DNA of 64,000 nucleotides from Pinus tabuliformis (Eukaryota; Streptophyta; Pinopsida; Pinales; Pinaceae). Positions 34,046 to 45,856 of the stretch are shown in pieces. The stretch is from contig CM062815.1 in NCBI GenBank assembly GCA_031772625.1, positions 917,134,979-917,198,978 on the forward strand, written 5' to 3'. Both the position numbers and the translations under genes were made by a program. The notes under the pieces were generated by a model. It worked only from the letters and a program-made list of their open reading frames with translations, had not been told where the DNA came from and made no database searches. How positions within the stretch are numbered: the stretch's first letter is position 1; the number at the start of each line of letters is the position of its first letter.

Positions 34046-35447
34046 TATGGTAGAGACTAGAGCTCAAGCGATGGCAAATGAAAGGATGGACAAACTGGAA
34101 GACTCCATGCAATCCCTCCAACATGAGTTTCAAGGACTAAGTATCCAGATACAGCAATTACTTCCGAAGGGCAAGGAGCAATCCCACAAGGAGGAGTATA
34201 ATAGAAATTAATACAATGAGGGTGCGTCTAGCCACTCTCTTCACGTCTGGCACACCCATCCACCACCCAGTCAGCGTCCTCCCAAGTTGGATATGCATAA
34301 ATTTGACGGTTCTCACCCGTCCGCATGGCTAGCACAAATGGAGCAGTATTTCAAATTGAATCATATCCGAGATGATGCGACTAAGCTTATGTTGGGGAGC
34401 ATGCACTTGGACAATGAACGGTGGCAATGGTGGGAATGTCATCAGCATTGCAATGGACCTTTTAGGACTTGGACCCAATTTACCAAAGCTCTTCGAGATC
34501 GCTTTGAACAGGAAGACTCTTTTTTGGGTCGTCTCATTAAGCTCGGACAGACTGGTACAGTGGATGAATATATTACCGCTTTTGAAGCCTTAGCCTTCCG
34601 CACTAGGGGTCTCATAGATGAGTTCTACACGGAATGTTTTATCAGTGGTCTTAAAGAAGCGATCAAAGCTCAAGTTCTACTTCACCACCCTCCCACGTGG
34701 ACGGAGGCTTGCCAGGTAGCTCGTAAGGTGGAACGTGCATTAGCAGCCCAATACAGTCACCCAAATTTCCCCGCTAAAGGTCGTCCCCCACAGGCTCACA
34801 ACACGACTCAAACACTTAAGGTCCAAAAGGTGTCACCTGCGGAAATGGCCGAAATAAGGAAGCAAGGACTATGTTACTACTGTGATGAAAAATACTTCCC
34901 AGGTCATAAATGCAAGGAGCCCAATTTTTTTCAAATAGATGCCACTAACTACAGCTCAACAGAGGAAGATCCACCACTTGAGGAACATGAGGCGCTACAA
35001 GAAGACAACGCAAAGGAGAATGTCTCTGATGAACCAGTTATTTTGCTGCATGCGTTGGCAGGGATTTCTTTCCCTCAAACTCTCAAAATCCAGGGTTTTC
35101 TTAAACATCGCCTAGTAGTAGTCTTGATTGATAGTGGAAGTACCCATAATTTCATCCATCAAAAAATCGCAGAAGCAGCGCATTGTTTTGTACGAGCAGT
35201 TTCTAACTTCCAAGTCCAAATTTCGGATGGGGGCACAATGAAATGTGAAGGCCACTGTGAAAATGTCAAACTTCAAATGGGGGATTATCAGTTGAAAACC
35301 CACATGTTTGCCATACACATGGGGGGTTGCGACATTGTCCTCAGCGCTAAATGGCTCCGCACTCTTGGGCCAATCACAATGGATTTCCAGGAGTTATATA
35401 TGAGTTTTAAGCAGAACAACTCCACACATACCCTCCGTGGACTCTAG
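34046..35447 (+). CDS. Element D gag-protease
   Basis: The ATG at 34046 gives MVETRAQAMANERMDKLEDS, a typical chromovirus gag start. A TAA near 34209 breaks it, and the frame then stays open from 34287 (386 codons). Gag domain: FDGSHPSAWLAQMEQYF through RDRFEQEDSFLGRLIKLGQT. The zinc knuckle CYYCDEKYFPGHKC has the chromovirus form. The protease active site is LIDSGSTHNFIH (D-S-G), then CDIVLSAKWLRTLGPI. Gag forms the particle and the protease matures it. A TAG at 35445 separates it from the polymerase, where complete elements read through in one frame. Confidence 0.88.
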
Positions 35448-36560
35448 GCGGGAGCCCCCTCTATCATCAACTCGCATAGGATGGAAAAATTGTTAAAAAA
35501 GGGCCATCATGGAGTGGTAGCTCAATTTAATGCCATCCAGGTAGTCGAAACCATGTCTCTGCCAATTCATCCTGAGATGCAACAGATTTTAAATAACCAT
35601 CGGGCGGTCTTTGACAAGCCTCATGAGCTTCCACCCTCGCGAGGGGAACATGATCATAGCATCACCTTGGTTCCAAGGGCCCAACCCCCAAATGTGCGGC
35701 CATACAGATATCCGTTCACCCAAAAGAATGAAATAGAAAAAATCATCAAGGAACTGTTGGAAGCAGCTGTCATTCGTCCCAGCATTAGTCCTTATTCATC
35801 CCCAGTGGTCATGGTGCTCAAGAAAGATGGGGAGTGGCGGATGTGTCCCGACTTCAGGGCCCTCAATAAGTTGACAGTCAAAGATTAATTTCCCATCCCG
35901 GTGGTTGACGATTTACTGGACGAACTCAATGGGGCTCAATTCTTCACTAAGTTGGATCTTCGCTCAGGCTACCACCAAATTCGCATGAAGGAAGTCGACA
36001 TTCCCAAGACGACTTTCAGAACTCATGAAGGCCATTATGAGTTCCTGGTCATGCCATTTGGTCTCTGTAATGCCCCCTCTACTTTTCAGAGCCTTATGAA
36101 TCACATTTTCAAACCATATCTCAGAAAATTTGTCCTTGTCTTCTTCGATGACATCCTCATCTATAGTGGCACTTGGGCTGCACATCTTCAGCATGTAGAT
36201 CTACTCTTGTAACTGATCCACAAGCATAAATTATTTGTCAAGATGTCCAAGTGTTCGTTTGGCATGGAAGAAGTTGAGTATTTGGGCCACATTGTGGGGC
36301 GTGAAGGTGTCAAGGTGGACCCCAAAAAGATCCAGGCAATGCAAGAATGGCCTCAACCTAAGACCTTGAAGAGCTTGAGAGGATTTTTGGGTCTCACAGG
36401 CTATTATCATAAATTTGTCAGCAACTATGGCTGCATAGCGAAGCCCCTCACTCAACTCCTAAAGAAAAATTCGTTCTTCTAGAACGAGGAAGCACAACAG
36501 GCATTTACCGCTCTAAAAAACTCCATCTGTTCCACTCCAGTCTTAACACTTCCTGACTTC
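35448..36560 (+). pseudogene. Element D reverse transcriptase
   Basis: Motifs in order: [97 protein letters not shown] and the catalytic FFDDILIYS (usually YxDD). Thumb segment: YLGHIVGREGVKVDPKKI and LRGFLGLTGYYHKFV. In-frame stops at 35886, 36210 and 36481 make it inactive. Makes the DNA copy from element RNA. Confidence 0.92.
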
Positions 36561-36950
36561 ACCAAATCCTTTGTCATTGAATGTGATGCTTTGGGTACAG
36601 GTATTGGGGCAGTCTTAATGCAGGAAGGGCGACCATTGGCCTTCACAAGCCAACAACTCAGTGGGAGGAATCTGGGCCAATCTACCTACGAGAAGGAAAT
36701 GATGGCCATCTTACATGCAATCGAGACCTGGCGACCTTACTTATTGGGGTGACATTTCCAAATCCGCACAGATCATCACAGTCATAAATATTTTTTGGAG
36801 CAACGCCTATCCTCCCCACAACAAAATAAATGGTTAGCCAAAATGCTGGGATATGATTATGAGATCATTTACAAGAAAGGGAAAGACAATAGTGTAGCAG
36901 ATGCATTATCTCGCCAATTTGAGGAGGAAAGTACTCTGCTCGCAATTTCC
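36561..36950 (+). pseudogene. Element D RNase H
   Basis: FVIECDALGTGIGAVLMQ (catalytic D), STYEKEMMAILHAI (catalytic E), RTDHHS (catalytic D) and SVADALSRQF (catalytic D). Unlike elements A and B, the canonical RNase H here keeps all four acidic residues. One stop at about 36751. Confidence 0.88.
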
Positions 36951-38383
36951 CTCCCCATTCCAGACTGGATTGAAGAGGCTTGCAGGGAATTTTTTTCACA
37001 CCCTTGGCTCTCCCAACTCATTTCTCAATTGCAGGAAGATCTTAATTCCAGCAAGGGCTACTCGTGGCAGAATGATATTCTTCGCTACAAGGACAGAGTC
37101 GTAATATCACCAACCTCCACCCTCAAAAGTTGCATTTTGGCAGAATTGCACTCATCTCCCATTGCAAGACATTCGGGCTTTCAGAAGATGTATGCTTGCA
37201 CCAGAAGATAATTTTTTTGGACAGGCATGAAAAAGGACATCCTTACTTTCGTAGCAGAATGTGATGTTTGTCAACGCCACAAAGGGGAAACCATCAACAC
37301 ACCAGGCACATTACAACCATTGCCCATTCTGGCATCAATTTGGATAGAGGTTTCTATGGATTTCATTACAAGTCTTCCAAATTGAGGGAACAAGTTAGTC
37401 ATCATGGTGGTTGTGGACCGACTGTCGAAGTATGCTCATTTCTGCGCCCTACCCCCCCCGTTTACACCAACTTTGGTTGCTCAATCTTTCATGGATCAGA
37501 TCTTCAAATTGCATGGCATGCCCACTTCTATTGTGTCCGACCGCGACCCAATCTTCACCAGTAATTTTTGGCAGGAACTCTTCAGAATACAAGGCACTCA
37601 ACTCAAACTCGGTACTTCATATCATCCGCAAATAGATGGTCAAACCGAAGCCGTCAACAAATGTCTAGAAACCTACCTTAGGTGTTTCACTTTAGAAAAG
37701 CAACACCTTTGGGTACAGTGGTTACCTCTGGCTGAATGGTGGTATAACACCAACTATCATGCCACCACCAAAATGACTCCCTATGAAGCAGTATATGGTC
37801 AACTTCCACCTTCCCCTACTTCTTATCTCAAGGGGTGCTCCAAAATACAAGCAGTGGATCAACTCCTACAACACCGCGCAACCATGCTCGCCCATCTTAG
37901 AGAGAATCTTCATCAAGCTCAGAACCGCATGAAGCAACAGGCCGACCAGCATCGCTCAGAGCACCAATTTCAAGAAGGGGATCAGGTCTGAGTCTGCAAC
38001 CATATAAGCAAACATCACTCAAAGACAAGGGTTGTCAAAAGCTCTCTCCAAAATTCTACGGACCATACCAAGTACTTCAGCGCATTGGAGAAGTGGCTTA
38101 CAAGTTGGCTTTCCCACCTACGGCAAAAATCCATCCAGTTTTCCATGTATCATGCCTCAAGAAAGTGATTGGGAACAATTGTTGAGTTCAAACCAGTCTA
38201 CCTGAATTGGACGAAGAAGGGTCAATCTGGCTTCAACCCGAACAGGTTCTAGACACACGAGACAAGCACCTGTGCGGCTGCATGATTAAGGAAGTCCTCG
38301 TCAAATGGAAAGACACCTCTCCGGAAGATGCAACTTGGGAACCAACCACTATTCTTCAGCAGTTTCCGCAACTTCAACCTTGA
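36951..38383 (+). pseudogene. Element D integrase with C-terminal chromodomain
   Basis: H2C2 zinc segment: HSSPIARHSGFQKMY then CDVCQRHKGE. Core: SMDFITSLPN, VSDRDPIFTS and QIDGQTEAVN for D, D and E. Frameshifts follow 37990. In the shifted frames GPYQVLQRIGEVAYKLAFPP (GPY/F-like region) and VLVKWKDTSPEDATWEP (chromodomain) are clear, ending with TGA near 38383. Stops at about 37210, 37384 and 37989. Chromodomains steer integration to particular chromatin. Confidence 0.9.
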
Positions 38384-38399
38384 GGACAAGGCTAGTCTT

Positions 38400-38410
38400 A
38401 AGGGGGAGGG
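38400..38410 (+). promoter_or_regulatory. Element D polypurine tract
   Basis: AAGGGGGAGGG, two bases before the 3' LTR. Confidence 0.85.
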
Positions 38411-38412
38411 CA

Positions 38413-38816
38413 TGTTAGGGTCCCACCCTAACCCCCTTATTTATGTCATGGGATCACGTCATAGTCAAGAGTCAATAAAGCCCATATTAATATGTGTAAG
38501 TGGTTAACCCACAATTAATGACGGGACCACAGTTAGTTGTAAATGGGCCATAGTATTAGATAGATGGTATTAATAAAACCCACAGTATTGGCCCATGGTA
38601 TTGCATGTATGAGTCATATATAAAGGATAGAGACTCCCTGCGAGGAGCATTGTGTCTTATTTTGTAGTCGAGCTCTACTCTATTGGAGGTTGCCCCCTCG
38701 AAGAGGCAAGTGAACATTACTCTCTGAATAATAAAATCATTGCTATTCTGTGTTCTGGGTATCTTTTCTTCGCATATTCTGTATTTGGGTATCTTTTGCA
38801 GGTTAAGAGCATAACA
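38413..38816 (+). repeat. Element D 3' LTR
   Basis: 404 bp matching 32713-33117; ends CATAACA and is followed by the ACAGG duplication at 38817-38821. Confidence 0.93.
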
Positions 38817-39307
38817 ACAGGTGGCAAGACAACCTGACTAGATTATTCGATGACAAGTCCAACCAGCTATGTAGTGTGGTCCGTGTTATGGCGCTGACCC
38901 TAGTTCTGAAGGAGGGGTGGAGGCATTTCCCACTATGTATCCTCTGAACCCTGGAATCGCGGGAGGGCACTGGTGGACACACTCCCCTAGCTGTGTGATG
39001 ATGATTTCCAGTTGCCTGCTGGGGAAGTTAGGTTGATGTATTCGATGCTTCCACCATGTTGGTTTTATCAGTGGTTAGTATGGCCGTTACCACTGATAAA
39101 GCAGTAGAGGATGAATAGGATGGGAACGAAAGTAGGTCAGGATGGATAGGGGGATATAGATCAGTTGGAGACTTTTGATGGGAAGTAGTGTAATTGTCTG
39201 ACTCATCAAATTTTATTGCTATAACTCTCTTTGGTTTGCTATGCTTTCAAACTTCTTGTATCTTTTCATTCTAACTTCGGGATGAAGTTTTCTGAAGGAG
39301 GGGTGTA
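38817..39307 (+). other. Element E interior resumed, 3' end
   Basis: Starts with D's right target duplication ACAGG. Non-coding, ending with the purine tract GAAGGAGGGG (39294-39303) just before E's 3' LTR. Confidence 0.65.
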
Positions 39308-39789
39308 TGTAATGCCCCACGTAAATCTTATCCTGCAAATTTTATTAATGTTTACATTATCTGAAAATGTTGAGAAATATTGGTTTAATATAAAACTCAT
39401 GATTTCTATTATTCAAATTCCCAACTTACCTTCTCAAATTGAATCTTAGGAATGATATGGTTTCCTTCCATTATTTCAAATAATATATGTATTCATCTCA
39501 CATTCCGCAATGTACCCTCACATTTACTAGGGAGAAGACATGGTCCTCTCCAACTCATTATCAATATATATATTCATCTCACATTCCCCAATGTACCCTC
39601 ACATTTACTAGGGAGAAGACGTGGTCCTCTCCAACTCATTATCAATATATATATTCATCTCACATTCCCCAATGTACCCTTACATTTACTAGGGAGAATA
39701 CATGGTCCTCTCCATTTAATTACATCCCACATTCCCCAATGTACCCTCACATTTACTTGGGAGAAGACATAGTCCTCTCCATTTGGTTC

Positions 39790-39857
<68 letters not shown>

Positions 39858-39860
39858 TCT
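39308..39860 (+). repeat. Element E 3' LTR, left part (cut by element B)
   Basis: Begins TGTAATGCCCCACG and has minisatellite units at 39491, 39572 and 39653 plus a shortened one at 39721. In the 5' LTR the sequence after ATTCATCT continues CACATTCC; here it is replaced at 39861 by element B. Confidence 0.85.
39792..39854. repeat. AT microsatellite
   Basis: About thirty AT/TA dinucleotides with one C interruption, within E's 3' LTR. It is longer than the matching run in the 5' LTR (about 23189-23208) and ends six bases before the insertion point of element B. Confidence 0.9.
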
Positions 39861-40709
39861 TGTTAGCTACCTATATCAATAGGTTTCATATTTCATGATT
39901 GGCAAAGAAAGGTCCAAATATGCTCTGCTTTGGTGATACAAAGATCCCATATGTCCAAAAGGAGACAATGTGTGTATATAGCTTCATGTTGATTAAATTT
40001 TTGATGGGTGGTCCAACAGCCTAATCTGGATCATGCATTGTTTTAATTTTCTGTTGTAGAATAGAGAAAGAAGTTTGTCCAAACTGTTTAATCTTGGCAG
40101 ACCAGTAGCTTAGGTAGAGAAGTAAGGTTCCCAACTGCTTAATCTGGGACCTTGGAAGCAATAAGGGTAGCCTTAGATAGAAAATCAAAAGGAAAAAGCC
40201 AAAGAAAAGAAAAGGCACATAAGGGTCTGCAACTCTAAGTGCACCCTCCATGAAGAAACAAAAAATGCTAGGCAAATAGATGGGTAGGCAGATGGGGTTG
40301 CAGAAATGTCATTCCTTACAATTGGATGTGTGCTAACATGTTCACAAAGGAATATCAATGGATTGAGAAGGTCCTCTTCTCCATCATGTTGCAGCAAAGC
40401 AAAGGAGCATGTCTAACTTCCCATTTTCCCCTTTCACATTCATTACTAACATCCCTTCATCAGTTGAGATTCATGGAAGAATTTGAGGTTTTATGGTGGT
40501 TCTTATTCCTTTAAAAGCCACATTTCTTGTCTAAAATTCTTTTCATTTTGATCTACTCCCTAAGCTAAGTGGTTTTCAAATAAACTTAGTGATATCACTC
40601 CTCATTCACCTTTTCCATCCATATTAACCCCTAACTTCTATTATCTAAATCCCCTATGTTACCTTTTCCCTACTATTATAACACTATGGTGTATAAACCC
40701 CAAGCATTG

Positions 40710-40717
40710 TATAAATA
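40710..40717 (+). promoter_or_regulatory. Candidate TATA box 1 in element B LTR
   Basis: TATAAATA in a C-rich context, conserved at 58264-58271 in the other LTR. It would start transcripts about 1.4 kb upstream of the LTR reading frame. Confidence 0.4.
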
Positions 40718-41094
40718 TCCCTCCCCTTGGCATTATAGCCATATGTTTACTGTTAGGGATTAAATTGACATCTGGTCAGTTTGAGAACCCTAAGCCTTAC
40801 CCCTCTTTCCCCTTCAGAAGTCATTTTAAACCACTTCACCCTTCATTTGCTAAAAAACCTTGTAAAAAACCCATTTTCACACCTAACCCGCTTCATTTGC
40901 AAAATATACATAAAAACCCACTTTTTTCCTTTTATCCTAAGTTCTGGGCGCTATGCGCTTTTTGCAAAATACATTGAAAAATCATGCAAATCCGCCAAAG
41001 TTCTAAAGTCCCCGCCGGGCGCTTTTACCAAAGAAAATATTATTTTATTCCCCGCCCATATCCGTATTGACCGGGCAGCTTAACGATCCCTCGA

Positions 41095-41124
41095 CCGTCG
41101 GATCTGGCCCTTTTCATCCGACGG
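41095..41124. repeat. Inverted repeat in CpG-rich LTR block
   Basis: CCGTCGGAT (41095-41103) and ATCCGACGG (41116-41124), nine perfect pairs around a 12-nt loop, conserved in the right LTR at 58649-58678. Confidence 0.75.
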
Positions 41125-41438
41125 CCCTCATCAATATCGGAACGGGCCCGACGTCCAAAAGATAGCTTCCGATATTTGTTAGAGGGTGACGTCAGGCCTC
41201 CGCCATGCATCACCCCGACATCGTATCGGAGCCCCCTCTGACAATTCCGCCTCCGTATAATAAGCGGTGCGATATGATACCGCTTACTGTGTCCGGTTTC
41301 TGCCAACCCGCCTTGCCAACATCACTACCACGTCACCTCTACGTTATCGCCGTGTCAGCGCCCCCGTTAGCCATTTGCTCCACCTGTCCGCCACCTCACC
41401 ATACCCGTGGACCACTTACAGTCCGCCACGTCACCCGA

Positions 41439-41494
41439 TGACGTCATGCTGACGTCATCCCACCTTGACCCCACCTGATGACATCATGCTGACA
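41439..41494 (+). promoter_or_regulatory. Cluster of TGACGTCA-type palindromes
   Basis: TGACGTCA at 41439 and 41450, then TGACATCA twice about 40 bp on, two pairs of identical spacing. In the right LTR (58992-59060) the sites read CATCA, CGTCA, CGTCA, CGTCA, so the ancestral state was probably four TGACGTCA sites. TGACG pairs are binding sites of plant bZIP/TGA factors, so this looks like an LTR enhancer. Inference from motif only. Confidence 0.6.
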
Positions 41495-42083
41495 TCATCC
41501 AAAAAAGCGCCAATGTTCCAAAAAATCCATATTTTGGCCAAAAAACCGTGTTTTTTGCACTTTTCGCAAAAACAACTGTTGTTTCCTCTGCATGTAATTT
41601 ACGTCCAAACTGCCGCCAACCTGCTGAATTTGACCTGGATACCATTGGCGCGCCAAATCCACCTGCATTGTCACCATTGCCAAGCAAATTACCAGGTATT
41701 TATCAAATTTACCTCCCCTGTGCTCGGTTGTCTCCAGAATTGTCTGAAACAAAACTTAAAAGAGTGGAAAACACATAATTTACCGGCAAATCCCCTATGC
41801 CTAGCCTCCATTTGCAACTGTAAGGTCGAAATTCACCTACTGAGCCTTGTTTACCTGAGTTTTTTCACAAAACCGGCATTCTGTTCGCGCAGTCGTGAAC
41901 AGGGAACCCAAGCTGCACCAATTCACCGTAAGGAGAGTTTTTAAGGACAAGTATTTGCCCTATTAGTGCTTTGTGCAGTATTTCAATTGCTGCCATTTCC
42001 ATTTTATCCCCTGTTCCTAAGTAAATCACTTCTCTCTCCAAGAAATACTCCTTTGTGTTGCTCTGCACAGTAACACCAGTTCT

Positions 42084-42090
42084 TATATAA
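42084..42090 (+). promoter_or_regulatory. Candidate TATA box 2, just before the LTR reading frame
   Basis: TATATAA 20 bases before the ATG at 42110, conserved at 59640. A start site at the usual ~30 bases would fall at or after this ATG, so it may instead drive a product from a downstream ATG, or be fortuitous. Confidence 0.35.
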
Positions 42091-42109
42091 GCAGAATCCT
42101 AAACTAACT

Positions 42110-45100
42110 ATGGATACTCTAGTAACACCTGTGGCCTTGAATGTTGCCCCTCTAAATGCCCCTTAGAGAGAATTGGAATGGCAACCATTAGCAGACTTGG
42201 ATTATCAGATATCAGAAGAAATGCTAATGCACAGCAAGTACCACATTCACCTGCTGAATGAGTTAAAGATTAAACATGAGTGTGGAACAGATGTATTGGG
42301 CATTTGGGATTCTTTCCTCCCTATCTTCAAGCTCCCCCAGGTCAAACAGTTCCCTAACCTAATCCACCTATGTGCTGACTGCTATGATGCCACTCAGAGG
42401 GCTGTGATTGACCCTTCAGGTTCAGTAGTTTTCTATGTCACCCCTGAAGCCATCAGAGAGATGCTGCATTTCAAAAATGAGAAGAAATTAGTCCCTCTAT
42501 CACTGATGGATCTAATTAAGAAAGGAGCCAAATTGACAGAGGCTCAGATCACCAAACTAAATCAGTTGTACATTGGGTCTGACACTGTGAAGTACCCTCC
42601 CATCTCTCATGTTTACCTCAACCAATTGGGCAGGGATCTTGTAGACATGATCAGTCCCATCCTGGACTATAATTCTGTTGAGTTTGTTGATGAAACTGCG
42701 CTAGTGATGATGCTCATGTTTGCCCCTGGCAAGTCTCCAATCTGCTATGACTATGCCACCTACATATCTGATAAAATACATGAGTAACTATTGAACTTGT
42801 CAAGAGAAAGGGTGTTCAGATACACCTCCTACATCTACCACCTGATTTTGTATTATCAACATGAGAAATTTCACTTTGCAATGAAGAGAGTGGATGCACA
42901 AGGAAATCCAAGGTCAGTGGTTTATTGGTCCTTTGTTTTCCACCACAGATCTTATTCTCCATATACTTACTGTGAGTTTATAGACCTCTTCATCCACCCA
43001 GCCATGTCCCTGCTTATGAGCTCACCTCCTCCAAGACTGACTGATGAGATGCAAAGAATCCTTCAGTTATCCAAGGTATACAGCATTGGGGATTGGTATT
43101 ATTACCAAAACCACACAGTCATCAGGATATATCGGTGCGAGTTTCCCCCATACAGATTGCCCAAATATGTGCCAATGAGGTTATTTTCCCTGGAATACTT
43201 CAGGCAATTTGGGAATGCTGATGTGCTACACTTTTCAGGTAGAGGCAAGAAAACACAGCTCAAGGTCAGGAACCAATTAGGCCACTTTATCTACAACAAA
43301 AGGGAGGAAGGTTGGCAAGAGGCGAATAGAATGTTAGAATCCCTTGGCTTGCAAACCAGTTTCCTTTGGAAACCATATGACCCCGGTCACTTCATAAGCC
43401 TAAGAAGGGTCAAATATAGGTTGTCCGGTTATGACCATATAAGGTTGCCTCACATAGAAAAGTATGCAAATCAAATTAAGTGGAGGAGAGGAACCTTAGA
43501 GGAGGCTGCCACACAAGAAGAATTAAATCAAAGAGCATTTAAAAATCTCCAAAAGATGGCTGACCTAGAGTTTTGTTCACAGGTGTTTACTCTTCCAAGC
43601 ACTCAAGTGGGAGCAGCTGCCTCTTCCTCTACAGCAAATCAGCAAGCAGCCAAGGCCACTGAGCAAACCTCTACCAAAGGCAAGGAAAAGGAGATGGAAC
43701 CAGAACAGCCACCTCATGAGGAGGTGGAGCAGCAACAAAAATAGGTAGAGCAGCAACAACAACAGGTACAACAGCCACAAGAGGGGCAGCAAGAGAAAGG
43801 GCAGCCACTACAGCAAGAAAAGGCAGCTGAGGCCCCTATTTTCACTGAGCAGCAGCCACCACAAATTGTGCCTCCTAGGAAGGAAACAACAGCTGAAGCC
43901 TCAATCCTCCAAACCCCACAAAAGGAGGATATAAGTAGGAAGAGGGACAGAGAGACTCCCCTCACAACAACAACAACTCAAGGGGAGAAAAGACATAGAA
44001 TGAATCCCCTTTCAGAAGAGGAAATGCCTATAGGGCAATCTTTGGGCATGGGCCCACCAAGTATGGAGGCCTCAGCAAGTTCCTTCCAGCAGGAACAAGA
44101 GAGGATAGTGGGAGGAGAAGTCAGCTCCTCAAGCCAGCAGAGAGAAGGTGAACTGGGCATCAAACAGTAGTTCATTGACATAAAGAGGAGGAATGAGCCA
44201 ATAAAAATACAGCTATATAATCATTTGTTGAAAATGGCTCCCACTAACCAGCAAAGACTAATGTCTGCATATGATGTCAATGAGGGCAAAATGATCATGA
44301 GTCACTTCATGCCAACTACATTGCAACCACAGTCCCCTGCAGACTACTTGAGGACCAATCTTGAGGTCCTTGCCAAGGACATCCACCAGATGGATTAGAT
44401 TGAACTACATAAGCAAACGGGTGAGATGGTGTATGCCTCCTTGGAAGACAAGACTTTGGTGAATTACAGGCTAGAAAATAGCCTAAACAACACCACTGCC
44501 CAACTTGAGTTGGAGAGAGCATCCTCTCAAGCAAAGGACAACAGGATCAGAGCTTTAGAAGATCTAATCATAGAGATCGGGCATGATCCCAAGGACATCA
44601 AGGGCATACAGGCATTATTGAAATTGAGGGATGCAGACATGGCAGCACTGAGAAAAATGGTAAAAATCCCAGCAACCATTCACCCACAAACTGAAGAGGT
44701 TGCTCAGCTGAGACATGATCAAGATGCGGCAGCTTTGCTGGTGTCTTTATACAAACAGCTGATCCAGACACAAGAGAAGTTGGGAGAATCAGAGGCTGCA
44801 CAGGCAGCATTGCAAGCAGCATTACAGCAAAAGGAAGGAGGTCAAACATCTCAGCCTCCTCTAGAAATAATTAACCTTGAGGAAGCTCCTCCAACTACTG
44901 CTCCCCTTACTCAACAAACAGAACATGCAGCACCTTCTACCTCAGCACCACCACCAACAACAGAGCAGGCCCCAAGCCTGGACATGCAAAAGCTGAGAAA
45001 TGAAATTCAGGCCTTGGAAGCACAAATGGCAGAACTGAATGAGGCCAGGGAAAGCCTTGCCAAGCTAAATGAAAGATATGATAAATCAAAGCAAAGTGTT

Positions 45101-45856
45101 GCTGAGAAAGGGAGGGAGATAAAGGCACTCAAGGAGAAGATAAAGGAGCTGGAGAAGGAGCTCACACTGGATAAAGTAGTAGCTGAGCTCAAGACAGTGC
45201 TATGGGCCAATATTGGCCAATCCATCACTGATCAATGGAAATATATTGAGACAATTCATGAGCAGATGGAGCTCATTGCAAAAGCACATAGGGAAATCCA
45301 AAGAGCTAGGGCATCTCTAGGCAATATGCCTGAGGTTGCCAATAGAATGATCAATGTGCTTAACAACAGAACAAGTGCTTAGTTGGCAACTATGGGAATC
45401 TCCAACAGGACTTAGACTATTTTGTTAATAAGGAGGGTCCTAACACTAAGAAGCCTGGTGCAGACACTAGAAAGAATGACCCAGGATATGCAGACAGAGT
45501 TCAATAGATTCATGGAAATATTTGTGTCATTGCAAAACAGAGGTCTCCCAAGCTTACTGAACAGCGTTGGAAGACTACTTTCACATGAAAACTATGCCAA
45601 GAAAGTGAACACCTTTGCCACAAATCAGATCACAGAAAAGGCCAGCACCTCAGAGGAAACAGGGCCAGCAACAGGACAAAGTCTCTACAATAGGGTAGAG
45701 AACTTATTTTTTATTATGGATGAGATCAAACATCTGTTTGAAGTGCCTCCCAACTTCTACAAATACACAGAGGCAGATGAGACATTAGAGGCAATTCTGA
45801 GACATCAATTGCCCACACAGGAATACTGGACCAAAATGATACAGTTGATATTATAA
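42110..45856 (+). pseudogene. LTR-encoded protein of about 1,248 codons, left copy
   Basis: One frame runs from the ATG at 42110 (MDTPVTP-like start) to TAA at 45854, interrupted only by stops at about 42164, 42785, 43742, 44168, 44396, 45377 and 45413. At each of these the right LTR has a sense codon (mostly CAG or CAA). Residues 1 to about 480 look globular (GIWDSFLPIFKLPQ, YYYQNHTVIRIY). Residues about 510-563 are Gln/Glu-rich. Roughly 770-1090 is coiled coil (EIKALKEKIKELEKEL). No zinc knuckle, protease, polymerase or integrase motif and no signal peptide or membrane segment is evident. I do not recognise the family. An accessory or particle-associated role is possible but unproven. Confidence 0.72.

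Larger units (their letters stand above)
32713..38816 (+). mobile_element. Element D: Ty3/gypsy chromovirus inserted in element E
   Basis: Complete in outline: 405-bp and 404-bp LTRs, an ACAGG duplication, a primer site, gag, protease, reverse transcriptase, RNase H, integrase and chromodomain, and a purine tract; about 6.1 kb. The chromodomain and short LTRs suggest a chromovirus of Reina/Galadriel-like size; the exact lineage is uncertain. Stops and frameshifts are spread along pol. LTRs differ at about 12 sites by eye (about 3%). Confidence 0.93.
22768..39860 (+). mobile_element. Element E: LTR retrotransposon with no recognised coding (LARD-like), interrupted by D and B
   Basis: The 5' LTR (22768-23957) and the start of the 3' LTR (39308-39860) both begin TGTAATGCCCCAC and share the same minisatellite. 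A TGGTATCAGAGC primer site follows the 5' LTR, and a purine tract GAAGGAGGGG precedes the 3' LTR. The interior (about 9.2 kb without element D) has no frame above about 118 codons and no gag or pol motif that I can see. The 3' LTR is cut at 39861 by element B. Confidence 0.8.

Noticed and set aside
43577..43965. Leucine-rich and cysteine-rich frames on the minus strand (also 61121-61521).
   Set aside because: They are antisense readings of the CAG/CAA-rich glutamine tract of the LTR gene.
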